This document shows positions 8,988 to 16,626 of a stretch of DNA of 39,785 bases, piece after piece. How positions within the stretch are numbered: position 1 is the stretch's first letter; each line of letters starts with the position of its first letter. This stretch comes from an uncultured Propionibacteriaceae bacterium (GTDB taxonomy: Bacteria; Actinomycetota; Actinomycetes; Propionibacteriales; Propionibacteriaceae): the NCBI GenBank assembly GCA_936924635.1, contig CAKZHP010000055.1, forward strand, positions 1 to 39,785, given 5' to 3'. Under the pieces are notes generated by a model. The model saw only the letters and a list, made by a program, of their open reading frames with translations, ran no database searches and was not told the DNA's origin. The translations under genes and the position numbers were made by a program.

Positions 8988-9041
8988 ATGTCTCTTGTCG
9001 CCCGTTCACTGCACGACCTCAGTGGAGCATCCACGTGCTGA
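8988..9041 (+). CDS. tiny ORF, 17 aa, upstream half of an overlapping pair
   Basis: ATG at 8988 is preceded by GAAAGG with a 6-nt gap, a better ribosome site than many neighbours have. The peptide MSLVARSLHDLSGASTC ends at a TGA that overlaps the GTG start of the next tiny ORF (GTGCTGA arrangement). Either it is a translated leader coupled to that ORF, or the two are one 44-codon gene split by a +1/-2 frameshift near 9030-9040. Confidence 0.4.
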   Translation: MSLVARSLHDLSGASTC

Positions 9042-9118
9042 CCGGTGCGCTGCTGGTGATGGGTGCCCACCAGGTCGAGCAGCAGCGGGGTCTGCGCGGT
9101 CTGCTCGACAAGCACTGA
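9035..9118 (+). CDS. tiny ORF, 27 aa, downstream half of an overlapping pair
   Basis: GTG at 9035 has GGAG 7-8 nt upstream and lies inside the end of the 17-aa ORF. The product has a short hydrophobic start (MLTGALLVMGAHQVEQ) and a charged end (QRGLRGLLDKH). Most third positions are G or C. A strong hairpin follows within 15 nt, which fits the end of a short transcript. No known family. Confidence 0.4.
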   Translation: MLTGALLVMGAHQVEQQRGLRGLLDKH

Positions 9119-9127
9119 CTCCCGCGT

Positions 9128-9156
9128 CCGCCGAGGCCGTCCCCGACCGGGGGCGG
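9128..9156. terminator. bidirectional hairpin terminator
   Basis: GAGGCCGTCCCC and GGGGGCGGCCTC form a stem of about 12 bp, with one mismatch, around a short GAC-type loop. It lies between the tiny ORF pair on the plus strand and the end of the helicase gene on the minus strand, and can serve both. Confidence 0.7.
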
Positions 9157-9168
9157 CCTCGCGTCGCT

Positions 9169-11202
9169 TCAGGCCCGGGTCAGTGCCTCCGGCAGGTCGT
9201 CGGCGTGCAGCACGACGAGGGAGGTCACCACGCGGGTGAGAGCCACGTACAGACGCCGCAGGCCGGTGATCTCGTCGGCCTCGCCCGCGACCACCGCCGC
9301 GGGCTCCAGCAGCAGCACGTGGTCGAACTCCAGGCCCTTGGCGAGCGAGACCGGCACCAGGTCCACCTGGGCCGCGAAGTCGTCGGCCGTCGTGTCCTGG
9401 CCGAGCTCGGTGTACGGGACCCCGGCCAGTGCCGCCCGCGCCGTGGGCAGCATCGCGTCGGGGACGATCAGCCCGACCGTGCCCTCCCGCTCGGCCACCT
9501 CGGCGACCGCGCCCGGCAGGGCCTCGGCCAGCGACGCCACGCGTCGCACGTCGAGGTCACCTCGGGAGCGGCGTACGGACCGGGGCGGCTCGAGCTGAGG
9601 AGCGATCGCGGGCAGCAGCCTGGCGGCGTACTCGATGACCGACCCAGGCACCCGGAACCCCTCCACGAGCTCGGTGACGGCCGCCTCCGGCTGGCCGAGG
9701 TGGGCCAGCGCGACGCGCCAGTCGCGCGCGCCCCAGGGCGTCGTGGCCTGGGCCAGGTCACCGAGCACCGTCACCGACCCCGTGGCCGCCCGCCGGCCGA
9801 CGGCCCGGAGCATCATCGGCGACAAATCCTGCGCCTCGTCGACGATCACGTGGCCGAGCGACCCGGTGCGGGTGAGCAGGTCGCCGATCTCGTCGAGCAG
9901 CGCCAGGTCGGCCAGGGTCCACCGGGCCGCCCCCGCCGTACGTGCCGGCTTGGCCCACCCCAGCAGCGCCACCTCGTCGGGGCTCAGGATCCCAGACGCC
10001 GCCTCGGCCAGCGCCCCCGGGTCCGACAGCAGCCGGTGCAGCAGCTTCGGCGCGCTGACCTGGGGCCACAGCGTCGCCGTCATCTCCTTGACGGGACGCG
10101 ACCGCGCCACGCTGTTCTGCACCTGGTCGTCGGTGACCTCGCCGGCCGCCTCCAGGCGCAGCAGCACCTGGTGGGCGATCCGCTGGGGAAGCATCACGCG
10201 GCCCGCCTCGTACCGCACCCCGCGCTCGCGCAGCGCGTCGACGGCCTCCTGCAGGTAGGGGCCGGGCACCCGCACCGTACGCGACCCGAACGGCGCCGCC
10301 AGCGTCGTGGTCGCCGGCTGCAGGTGACCCCAGACGGCCCGCGCCAGCACCTCGGCCATGCGGGCGTCGCCCTTGAGCACTGCGACGTCGGCCGGCTCCG
10401 TGCCGCGCACCGCACATCCCGTCGACTCGCCGAGCAGCGACTCCACCGTGGCCTGGCGGGCGTCGATCTCACCCAGCGCCGGCAGCACGTCGCCGATGTA
10501 GCCCAGGAACGACTCGTTCGGCCCGACCACCAGCACCCCCTGGCGGGAGAGCTGGTCACGGTGGGTGTAGAGCAGGTACGCCGCGCGGTGCAGGCCGACG
10601 GCCGTCTTGCCGGTGCCCGGGGCGCCCTGGATGCAGAGCGAGGTCGTCAGGTCGGTGCGCACCAGCACGTCCTGGTCGGGCTGGATGGTGGCGACGATGT
10701 CGCGCATCGGGCCCGTCCGCGGCCGTTCGATCTCGTCGGCGAGCAGCTGGGAGTGTGACTCGACGGGACGGGTGAGCTGCTCGTCCTCGTACGCGGTGAG
10801 CTGGCCCTGGCTGAACCCGAACCGGCGGCGCAGCTCCACACCCATGGGGTCGCCGGGGCGGGCCCGGTAGAAGGGGAGCGCCATCCGCGCGCGCCAGTCC
10901 ACGACCAGCGGCTCGCCGCCGACCTCGGAGGTCACGTGGCGCCGACCGATGTACAGACGCTCGTCCAGCTCCGCTCCCAGCGCCTCGGCGTAGTCGAGCC
11001 GCCCGAAGAACAGCGGCACCGTGGGGTCGTCCTCCAGCGACAGCATGCGGCGGTAGAGCACCTGCCGCAGGTACGCGGTGGAGACGGCGTCGCCCGCGAC
11101 CGCGTCCAGCCCGGCGGTGGTCTCCCGCATCCGGCGCAGGGCCTCCCGAGACTCGTCCAGGTGTGCGCGCTCGGCCTCGAGCACGGTGTCTGGCGCGGGC
11201 AT
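9169..11202 (-). CDS. HelD/HelR-like UvrD-family ATPase (RNA polymerase-associated)
   Basis: 677 aa. Superfamily 1 motifs are Walker A GAPGTGKTAVGLHRAAYLLY (about 190), Walker B VIVDEAQDLSPM, motif III GDLAQATTPWG, motif IV-like ELVEGFRVP and the end block KGLEFDHVLLLEP...RRLYVALTR. The insert between motif Ia and II and an N-terminal coiled-coil region (ERAHLDESREALRRMRETT) are typical of HelD rather than UvrD. HelD recycles stalled RNA polymerase; actinobacterial HelR versions also displace rifamycins and give tolerance. Which of the two applies cannot be read from sequence alone. The ATG has GAAGGAG 6 nt upstream. Confidence 0.88.
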   Translation of the reverse strand: MPAPDTVLEAERAHLDESREALRRMRETTAGLDAVAGDAVSTAYLRQVLYRRMLSLEDDPTVPLFFGRLDYAEALGAELDERLYIGRRHVTSEVGGEPLVVDWRARMALPFYRARPGDPMGVELRRRFGFSQGQLTAYEDEQLTRPVESHSQLLADEIERPRTGPMRDIVATIQPDQDVLVRTDLTTSLCIQGAPGTGKTAVGLHRAAYLLYTHRDQLSRQGVLVVGPNESFLGYIGDVLPALGEIDARQATVESLLGESTGCAVRGTEPADVAVLKGDARMAEVLARAVWGHLQPATTTLAAPFGSRTVRVPGPYLQEAVDALRERGVRYEAGRVMLPQRIAHQVLLRLEAAGEVTDDQVQNSVARSRPVKEMTATLWPQVSAPKLLHRLLSDPGALAEAASGILSPDEVALLGWAKPARTAGAARWTLADLALLDEIGDLLTRTGSLGHVIVDEAQDLSPMMLRAVGRRAATGSVTVLGDLAQATTPWGARDWRVALAHLGQPEAAVTELVEGFRVPGSVIEYAARLLPAIAPQLEPPRSVRRSRGDLDVRRVASLAEALPGAVAEVAEREGTVGLIVPDAMLPTARAALAGVPYTELGQDTTADDFAAQVDLVPVSLAKGLEFDHVLLLEPAAVVAGEADEITGLRRLYVALTRVVTSLVVLHADDLPEALTRA

Positions 11203-11234
11203 GCGTCGCTCCTTCGAGACGTGGGGGACGGGTC

Positions 11235-11264
11235 ACGCTACGGCGCCCGGCCACGCCTTGTCGA
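11235..11264 (-). promoter_or_regulatory. helicase gene promoter
   Basis: On the minus strand, -35 TCGACA (11259-11264), an 18-nt spacer and -10 TAGCGT (11235-11240) lie about 32 nt before the ATG, leaving a short leader with the GAAGGAG ribosome site. No rifamycin-associated element was recognised nearby. Confidence 0.5.
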
Positions 11265-11294
11265 CCTGATCCCGGCTGGGTCGGAGCCGGCCGC

Positions 11295-11300
11295 TAGGGT
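11295..11300 (+). promoter_or_regulatory. -10 box TAGGGT of the NUDIX gene
   Basis: TAGGGT ends 6 nt before the ATG at 11307, predicting a leaderless mRNA. It lies in the same 104-bp gap as the divergent helicase promoter. Confidence 0.5.
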
Positions 11301-11306
11301 GCCCGG

Positions 11307-11900
11307 ATGGCCGAAGAACCCTTCCGTACGCGCGGCACCGCCGTCCCCCCGGAGCAACGGGCGCACCGGCACCGCGAGGCCGTACGGGTCGTGGTGCTCG
11401 CAGCCGGTCAGGTGCTGCTGCTCTGCGACACGGACCCCGGTGCCCCGGGCAGCCGGTGGCACGTGCTCCCGGGCGGCGGCATCGACGAGGGGGAGACGGC
11501 CCTGGCGGCGGCCGTCCGCGAGCTGGCCGAGGAGACCGGCCAGGTGGTGGCCCCGCACGACCTGCTCGGCCCCCTGGTGCGGCGCGTCGTGGTGCATGGC
11601 TACAGCGACCAGGTGACCGTGCAGGCCGAGGACATCTTCGTGTGGCGTGCCCCCGTGCCGTTCGAGCTGGACACCTCGGGCCACACCGAGTCGGAGCGCC
11701 TGACGTTCCAGAGCCACGCCTGGTGGCCGGTGAGCGCGCTGCCCACCGATGCGCCCGTGTGGCCCGCCGACCTCCCCGCCTGGCTGGCACTGCTCGACCA
11801 CCCCGAGCAGTGGCCGGTCGACGTGGGCGGGGTGGAGGAGAGCACGGTGCCCGTGGCGCTGGGTCACGCGGGCGTCGACCTGGGCTACGTGCAGCGCTAG
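11307..11900 (+). CDS. NUDIX hydrolase
   Basis: 197 aa. A complete NUDIX box GX5EX7REUXEEXGU spans GGGIDEGETALAAAVRELAE plus ETG (about residues 55-77), containing the magnesium-binding Glu pair. It hydrolyses a nucleoside diphosphate linked to another moiety; the substrate is not predictable. The C-terminal region includes WPVSALP and a Trp-rich stretch near DLPAWLALLD, as in many MutT-like actinobacterial proteins. The stop (TAG 11898-11900) lies in a CTAG palindrome shared with the stop of the convergent membrane protein gene. Confidence 0.9.
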   Translation: MAEEPFRTRGTAVPPEQRAHRHREAVRVVVLAAGQVLLLCDTDPGAPGSRWHVLPGGGIDEGETALAAAVRELAEETGQVVAPHDLLGPLVRRVVVHGYSDQVTVQAEDIFVWRAPVPFELDTSGHTESERLTFQSHAWWPVSALPTDAPVWPADLPAWLALLDHPEQWPVDVGGVEESTVPVALGHAGVDLGYVQR

Positions 11901-12718
11901 CGCTCGGGACGGTCCCCAGCGTGGATGGCGGCGTACTGGATGCCGATGGCCGCCGCGATCACGACCCAGCTCATCGCCATGGCCCAGCCGCCCATCAGCG
12001 ACCAGGCCGTCGCGGCGCCGTCGGTGACCAGCCCGTACAGGCCGGCCAGCGCCGTGAGCCCCATCGCCGCGTAGAACACCGTGCGGACGAGCTGGCGCCG
12101 GTAGCGCACCTGGCTGGCCAGCAGGAACGCCACGACGAGGAGCACCGGCGCCAGCAGGGGGACCACGCCACCCAGCAGCAGCGGGATCAGCACGCCCCAG
12201 GTCACGCTGTTCAGCACGTTTCCCGCCGTCGGTGGCACCCGCACCCGCGACGCCTCGAACTGCGACCCCGGCCCGAACCAGGCCGGTGTGCCGGGTGCGG
12301 GGAACCCCTGCACGGGCGGGGGCGGTGCGTACGTGCTGGCGAACGCCTGGTCTGGTGCCCGTACGGGGGCGACCTGGGGCGGAGCGGCCTGCGGCATCTG
12401 GGTGGAGAGGGTCTGGGTGGAGTGCGCCGATCCCCAGGCGGAGCCGCTGGTCGTCTCCATCGAGGTCATCACGGAGGTGACCACGCTGAACGGCTCCTGC
12501 GGGTTGCGCCGCGGGCCCTCGGCGGGCACCAGCTCCCGCAGGGGGCGTACCCCTTCGTGCGGCACCTCGTACGTCGCCGGCGGGGTCGCTGGCGCGGTGG
12601 GCGGTGCCGGCGTGGGGTCGGGAGTGCTCAGCGGCGACGCGGCGGGAGCCGAGAACGCGCTCGGTCGCTGCAGGGGCGCGTACTCCGGCCCGTCCTCCCA
12701 GCTCGCCACGGCGGTCAT
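11897..12718 (-). CDS. proline-rich membrane protein, unknown function
   Basis: 273 aa. The N-terminal half (1-160) is Pro/Ala/Thr-rich and disordered (APPTAPATPPATYEVP), and the C-terminal half has hydrophobic segments at about 168-200, 212-232 and 243-264. It ends with a polar tail (HAGDRPER). The layout, a soluble Pro-rich arm on a multi-pass domain, is common in DUF4870/DUF4190-like actinobacterial proteins, but the exact family was not recognised. ATG at 12718 is chosen because the only upstream alternative is a TTG. It converges with the NUDIX gene with overlapping stops. Confidence 0.65.
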   Translation of the reverse strand: MTAVASWEDGPEYAPLQRPSAFSAPAASPLSTPDPTPAPPTAPATPPATYEVPHEGVRPLRELVPAEGPRRNPQEPFSVVTSVMTSMETTSGSAWGSAHSTQTLSTQMPQAAPPQVAPVRAPDQAFASTYAPPPPVQGFPAPGTPAWFGPGSQFEASRVRVPPTAGNVLNSVTWGVLIPLLLGGVVPLLAPVLLVVAFLLASQVRYRRQLVRTVFYAAMGLTALAGLYGLVTDGAATAWSLMGGWAMAMSWVVIAAAIGIQYAAIHAGDRPER

Positions 12719-12769
12719 GCTACCGACCCGTACGGGCAAAGGCGTTGGGCTGACCGGGAGGGCGTGGCT

Positions 12770-12797
12770 AGGCTGTGACGACCGGGCGCATGCCCGG
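12770..12797 (+). promoter_or_regulatory. cold-shock gene -10 box and 5' leader hairpin
   Basis: TAGGCT at 12770-12775 is a plausible -10. Starting 6 nt later, CCGGGC-GCAT-GCCCGG (12782-12797) forms a perfect 6-bp hairpin that would sit at the very 5' end of the mRNA. The leader to the GTG start is about 43 nt. Confidence 0.45.
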
Positions 12798-12824
12798 GAT
12801 CGGCAAAGTGAACGGGGTCAGGCT

Positions 12825-13208
12825 GTGCCTGTCGGCAAAGTGCGCTTCTTCGACGCGGAGAAGGGTTTCGGTTTTCTCACCAAGGACGATGGTGGCGATG
12901 TCTTCGTGCGCGCTGCGGTGCTCCCGCCCGGCGTGGAGACCCTGAAGCCGGGCCAGAAGGTCGAGTTCGGTGTCGTCGAGGGGCGCAAGGGGGAGCAGGC
13001 GCTGTCGGTGCGTCTGCTGGAGGCGCCGCCCTCGCTGTCGAAGGCGCAGCGCAAGTCGCCCGAGCAGATGGCCGTGATCACCGAGGACCTGATCAAGGTG
13101 CTCGACCACCTCGGCAACTCCTACCGGCGCGGCCGGCACCCGGAGGCCAGGACGGCCGAGAAGGTGGCTCAGATGCTGCGGGCGGTCGCCGAGGAGCTCG
13201 AGCTGTGA
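12825..13208 (+). CDS. cold-shock domain protein with C-terminal extension
   Basis: 127 aa. The cold-shock domain (1-68) has the RNP1 motif KGFGFLT and the RNP2 motif DVFVRAAV, which bind single-stranded RNA or DNA. Unlike E. coli CspA (70 aa), a helical extension of about 60 residues follows (SPEQMAVITEDLIKVLDHLG), as in many actinobacterial CspB-like proteins. The GTG start at 12825 directly precedes PVGKVRFFDAEK, the usual N-terminus, with GGGG 7 nt upstream. Its TGA overlaps the GTG of the DUF3027 gene (GTGA), a pairing that is conserved in actinobacteria. Confidence 0.92.
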   Translation: MPVGKVRFFDAEKGFGFLTKDDGGDVFVRAAVLPPGVETLKPGQKVEFGVVEGRKGEQALSVRLLEAPPSLSKAQRKSPEQMAVITEDLIKVLDHLGNSYRRGRHPEARTAEKVAQMLRAVAEELEL

Positions 13209-13957
13209 CGGTGGCCAAGCCCGACGCGGTGACCATGGCCGCCACCGAGCTCGCCCGGGAGGCGGCGACCGAGGCCGCCGGCGACTTCGGCGTGGGGGAG
13301 CACCTGGGCGCGGTTGCCGGTGGTGAGCGGGTGGTGACGCACGAGTTCGCGTGCCTGCACCCGGCCTACACGGGGTGGCACTGGGCCGTGACGCTGGTCC
13401 GCGCCTCGCGCGCCAAGGTGCCCACGGTCAACGAGGTGGTGCTGCTGCCCGGGCCGCAGGCGCTGCAGGTGCCCGCCTGGGTGCCGTGGTCGGAGCGGGT
13501 GCAGCCCGACGACCTGGCGCCCGGCATGCTGCTGCCGATGCCCGAGGGCGACCCGCGCGTGGTCCCGGGCTACACCGGTGACGGCGTCGACGAGGCCGAC
13601 TCGGTCGCTGCCCGCGCCATCGCGAGCGAGCTGGGTCTGGGCCGGGAGCGGCTGCTCTCCCCGTACGGCCGCGACGAGGCCGTGGAGCGCTGGAACGAGG
13701 GCGAGGCAGGGCCGGACGCACCGCAGGCCCGGCTGGCACCCGCCCCCTGCTCCAGCTGCGCCTTCTTCGTGCGCCTCCGGGGCTCTCTGGGCGTCGCGTT
13801 CGGCGCCTGCGCCAACGCCGCGTCTCCGTCTGACGGTCGAGTGGTCTCGATCCAGCACGGCTGCGGCGCCCACTCCGACGTCGTGGCCGAGCCTCCGGCC
13901 GACCTGGGCGAGCCGGTGTGGGACACGGTGAGCATCGACTCGTCGCTGTTCGACTGA
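13205..13957 (+). CDS. DUF3027 protein
   Basis: 250 aa. The family blocks HPAYTGWHWAVTLVRA, VLLPGPQALQVPAWVPWSER and QPDDLAPGMLLP are clear. The C-terminus has a Cys cluster (CSSCAFFVRL ... GACANAAS ... HGCGAHSD), likely a zinc-binding knuckle. Function is unknown. Translation is coupled to the cold-shock gene by the GTGA overlap, suggesting a linked role in RNA or nucleoid-related processes (inference from context). A hairpin (13966-13989) ends the transcript. Confidence 0.88.
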   Translation: MTVAKPDAVTMAATELAREAATEAAGDFGVGEHLGAVAGGERVVTHEFACLHPAYTGWHWAVTLVRASRAKVPTVNEVVLLPGPQALQVPAWVPWSERVQPDDLAPGMLLPMPEGDPRVVPGYTGDGVDEADSVAARAIASELGLGRERLLSPYGRDEAVERWNEGEAGPDAPQARLAPAPCSSCAFFVRLRGSLGVAFGACANAASPSDGRVVSIQHGCGAHSDVVAEPPADLGEPVWDTVSIDSSLFD

Positions 13958-13965
13958 CCGGTCGG

Positions 13966-13989
13966 CCGGCGCGTACGCCTGTGCGCCGG
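13966..13989. terminator. bidirectional terminator after DUF3027
   Basis: CCGGCGC (13966-13972) and GCGCCGG (13983-13989) form a perfect 7-bp stem with a 10-nt loop. It lies exactly between the convergent stops of DUF3027 and DUF2530. Confidence 0.6.
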
Positions 13990-13990
13990 G

Positions 13991-14323
13991 TCAGGCTCTC
14001 TCGACCGGGCCAGGCGCCAGCTGCTCGTCGCTCGCCTCGCGGTCGGCCACCTGCTGCGCCACGGCCGGTGCCCGTCGCCCGGTCCGGTCCCGCTTGCGCC
14101 AGTGCGTGTACCAGACGGTCACCAGGCCGATCACCACACCCGTGACGGCGACCAGGAACCACCAGGAGCTGCCGCTCGCGGCCAGCTGCTCGCGATAGAT
14201 CGCCAGGACGACCGCGGCCACCGCGAAGGCGGCGGTCCCGGTGATGGCCGCGACCACCCCGTCCTCGTCCACCGGCTGCACCGGCGCCTGCACGGGCCCC
14301 CGACGGCGCGGTTTCTCGGTCAT
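13991..14323 (-). CDS. DUF2530-type small membrane protein
   Basis: 110 aa with two TM helices at about 24-44 (AAITGTAAFAVAAVVLAIYR) and 53-72 (WWFLVAVTGVVIGLVTVWYT), followed by the basic HWRKRDRTGRR that places the tail in the cytoplasm. Layout, length and the position divergent from an NCS2 permease agree with DUF2530, which occurs in actinobacteria and has no known function. The ATG is 6 nt after a TAGAGT box. Confidence 0.75.
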   Translation of the reverse strand: MTEKPRRRGPVQAPVQPVDEDGVVAAITGTAAFAVAAVVLAIYREQLAASGSSWWFLVAVTGVVIGLVTVWYTHWRKRDRTGRRAPAVAQQVADREASDEQLAPGPVERA

Positions 14324-14329
14324 GGGTCC

Positions 14330-14335
14330 ACTCTA
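14330..14335 (-). promoter_or_regulatory. -10 box TAGAGT of the DUF2530 gene
   Basis: TAGAGT on the minus strand ends 6 nt before the ATG at 14323, predicting a leaderless mRNA. Confidence 0.5.
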
Positions 14336-14378
14336 CGGACTCCCGTGCCCAGGTGGACGGCAGCGGGGTGACGGGCCC

Positions 14379-14384
14379 TAGGCT
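14379..14384 (+). promoter_or_regulatory. -10 box TAGGCT of the NCS2 permease gene
   Basis: TAGGCT ends 6 nt before the ATG at 14391, predicting a leaderless mRNA. The gene is divergent from DUF2530 with only 67 bp between the two starts. Confidence 0.5.
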
Positions 14385-14390
14385 GCGCGC

Positions 14391-15950
14391 ATGGTCTCGA
14401 AGTCTTCCCGGGCAACCACCCTGCCCACCGCCCCACCGCCGGTCGCCTCCAGCGGCCTCGACCGTTGGTTCGGCATCACCGAGCGCGGGTCGACCGTCGC
14501 CGCCGAGGTGCGGGGCGGGCTCGTGACCTTCTTCACGATGGCGTACATCGTCGTGCTCAACCCGCTGATCATCGGGATGGCGCCGGACAAGAACGGCAAC
14601 CTCATCTCGGGGGCGCCGTACCAGGACGCCTCCGGAGCCGTGATCGGGGCCAACGTCGGCCCCTCGATCGCCATGGTGGCCGCCGCGACCGCGCTGATCG
14701 CCGGGCTGATGACGATCGCGATGGGCGTGTACGGGCGCTACCCGCTCGGCCTGGCGACGGGTCTGGGCCTCAACGCCCTGCTCGCGTACGGGATCGTGCG
14801 CCACATGTCCTGGCCGGAGGCCATGGGCCTGGTGGTGTGGGAGGGCATCCTCATCACGCTGCTCGTGCTGACGGGGGTCCGTCGGGCGATCTTCAAGGCG
14901 GTGCCGCGCTCGCTGCGCACCGCGATCTCGGCCGGCATCGGCCTGTTCATCGCGTTCGTCGGGCTGGTGGACGCCGGTGTGGTCCGCATCCCCGTCACTC
15001 CGGAGGGCAAGCCTGCCAGCACCGTGCCGGTGGAGCTGGGCGTGCATGGCACGCTGCTGGGCTGGCCGATCGCGGTGTTCGTGCTGGGCTTCGTGCTGCT
15101 GGTCGCCCTGTACGTCCGCAAGGTCAAGGGCGCCATGCTGATCGCGATCCTCGCCGCGACCGTCGTGGCCATGATCATCGAGGCCGTGGCCAAGATCGGC
15201 CCGTCGGTGAGTGCGGCCGGCCACAACCCGCTCGGCTGGGCGCTCAACGTGCCGACGATCAAGGCCGAGTCGCTGCTGCAGCTGCCTGACCTCTCGCTGC
15301 TGGGCAGGGTCGACCTGCTGGGGGCGTTCCGAGGCGGCCCCTCCGCCGTGATCTACGTGGTGCTCACGATCTTCGCGCTGCTGCTGGCCGACTTCTTCGA
15401 CACCATGGGCACGATCGTCGCGGTGGGCAGCGAGGCGGGGATCCTGGACGAGGACGGCAACCCGCCCCACACCCAGGAGGTCCTGCTCGTCGACTCGCTG
15501 GCCGCGGTCGCCGGCGGGCTCGGGTCGGTGTCGTCGAACACGTCCTACATCGAGTCCGCCGCCGGTGTGGGCGAGGGGGCACGTACGGGCCTGGCCTCCG
15601 TCGTGACCGGTGCCGGCTTCCTGGTCGCGATGTTCCTGGCACCACTGGTGAACCTGGTGCCGTCCGAGGCGGCCGCACCGGTCCTGTTCTTCGTCGGCTA
15701 CCTGATGATGATGCAGGTCGTCGACCTCGACTGGCACGACGTCGAGACCGCCGTCCCGGCCTTCGTGACGATGGTGCTGATGCCGTTCACCTACTCCATC
15801 ACCGCGGGCATCGGCGCCGGCTTCGTGCTGTACGTGTTGATCAAGATGTTCCGTGGCAAGGCACGCTCGCTGCACCCGCTGCTGATCGCCGTGGCCCTGC
15901 TGTTCGTCGTCTACTTCGCCCAGGGGCTGATCCTGAGCTCGGTCGGCTGA
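14391..15950 (+). CDS. AzgA-like NCS2 purine (guanine/hypoxanthine/adenine) permease
   Basis: 519 aa, about 13 TM helices. AzgA-subfamily signatures include FGITERGSTVAAEVRGGLVT at the start, FFTMAYIVVLNP in TM1, AIAMGVYGRYPLGLA-like sequence, and the substrate-binding DFFDTMGTIVAVGSEAG and NTSYIESAAGVGEGARTGLA blocks. Known members move purine bases with protons across the plasma membrane. The start is supported by the 6-nt-distant -10 box. The stop is separated by 1 nt from the stop of the convergent 177-aa gene. Confidence 0.92.
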   Translation: MVSKSSRATTLPTAPPPVASSGLDRWFGITERGSTVAAEVRGGLVTFFTMAYIVVLNPLIIGMAPDKNGNLISGAPYQDASGAVIGANVGPSIAMVAAATALIAGLMTIAMGVYGRYPLGLATGLGLNALLAYGIVRHMSWPEAMGLVVWEGILITLLVLTGVRRAIFKAVPRSLRTAISAGIGLFIAFVGLVDAGVVRIPVTPEGKPASTVPVELGVHGTLLGWPIAVFVLGFVLLVALYVRKVKGAMLIAILAATVVAMIIEAVAKIGPSVSAAGHNPLGWALNVPTIKAESLLQLPDLSLLGRVDLLGAFRGGPSAVIYVVLTIFALLLADFFDTMGTIVAVGSEAGILDEDGNPPHTQEVLLVDSLAAVAGGLGSVSSNTSYIESAAGVGEGARTGLASVVTGAGFLVAMFLAPLVNLVPSEAAAPVLFFVGYLMMMQVVDLDWHDVETAVPAFVTMVLMPFTYSITAGIGAGFVLYVLIKMFRGKARSLHPLLIAVALLFVVYFAQGLILSSVG

Positions 15951-15951
15951 G

Positions 15952-16485
15952 TCAGGCCTCCACCACGCAGAGAACGTCGGAGGTCTGGCCGGGCGCGGCA
16001 GGCAGCCGGGCGAGCCAGCCGGTCAGCGCCGCTGGCAGGCCCTTGCCGCGCCGTACGACGTCCTGGCGCGTCAGCCAGCCCGCGGTCGTCCCTGGTGGTG
16101 GCGTCAGCGGGAGGTCGAGGGCGCGCCAGACGCGCGCCACCGCGGTGACCGCGGCGTCCTCGGCCGGGAACGCGGCCCGGGCGCACGCCAGGTGCTCGAC
16201 CCAGTGCTCGACCAGGGCCCACGAGGCGGCGGCCCGCTCCGGCGGGACCGGCCGGCCGTCGAGCAGGCGTTCGGCATCGGTGCGTACGGGGCTGTGGGGC
16301 GGGACCACGGGTGCGTCCGGCGCCCGACGCAGCAACGGCCCGAGCTGGTCGGAGCGCCCCCAGGCCACGGGGCGATCGACACGCGTGCCCAGGTCGTCGA
16401 GCAACCGCTCCCGCTGCGGCCCGTTGCTGGTGAACAGCTCCTGGAGCTCGTCCCTGCCGACGGCCCACAGCCTGATCTGCGCCAT
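15952..16485 (-). CDS. conserved hypothetical protein, 177 aa
   Basis: The protein begins MAQIRLWAVGRDELQELF and has a Pro-rich middle (PDAPVVPPHSP). A helix-rich C-terminal half includes RVWRALDLPLTPPPGTTAGW and a winged-helix-like basic stretch (LTRQDVVRRGKGLPAALTGW). No catalytic motif, signal peptide or TM helix is seen. ATG at 16485 is preferred because a stop-free extension upstream has no conserved look and a CATAGT box ends 7 nt before it. It is not recognised as a named family. It converges with the permease gene and is divergent from the 28-aa membrane peptide. Confidence 0.65.
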   Translation of the reverse strand: MAQIRLWAVGRDELQELFTSNGPQRERLLDDLGTRVDRPVAWGRSDQLGPLLRRAPDAPVVPPHSPVRTDAERLLDGRPVPPERAAASWALVEHWVEHLACARAAFPAEDAAVTAVARVWRALDLPLTPPPGTTAGWLTRQDVVRRGKGLPAALTGWLARLPAAPGQTSDVLCVVEA

Positions 16486-16508
16486 GCCCTCCACTATGGC
16501 CCGGCGAG

Positions 16509-16514
16509 TAGGGT
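16509..16514 (+). promoter_or_regulatory. -10 box TAGGGT of the 28-aa ORF
   Basis: TAGGGT ends 7 nt before the GTG at 16522, the same leaderless layout as in neighbouring genes. Confidence 0.45.
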
Positions 16515-16521
16515 CACTCCC

Positions 16522-16608
16522 GTGACACCCCGAGCCCGCCGACTCATCGTCAGCGCCGTGCTCGTCGTTCTCGTCGGCGTCGTCGTCGTGACGTCCCTGC
16601 TGGCCTGA
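16522..16608 (+). CDS. 28-aa single-TM membrane peptide
   Basis: GTG at 16522 starts a peptide with a basic head (MTPRARR) and one 20-residue hydrophobic helix rich in Val and Leu. This is the classic small bitopic membrane protein layout. Most third positions are G or C, and the TAGGGT box 7 nt upstream supports a start here. The next gene begins 18 nt downstream with its own similar box. Too small to assign a family. Confidence 0.55.
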   Translation: MTPRARRLIVSAVLVVLVGVVVVTSLLA

Positions 16609-16613
16609 CCGCG

Positions 16614-16619
16614 TACGCT
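16614..16619 (+). promoter_or_regulatory. -10 box TACGCT of the secreted protein gene
   Basis: TACGCT ends 7 nt before the GTG at 16627, another leaderless-type arrangement. Confidence 0.45.
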
Positions 16620-16626
16620 GCTGCTC

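Noticed and set aside
12719..12739. Upstream TTG start for the proline-rich membrane protein
   Set aside because: TTG without a ribosome site; the ATG at 12718 is more natural.
13428..15875. 815-codon minus-strand open frame
   Set aside because: It is the mirror of DUF3027 and the NCS2 permease, with no motif and His/Arg-rich low-complexity composition.
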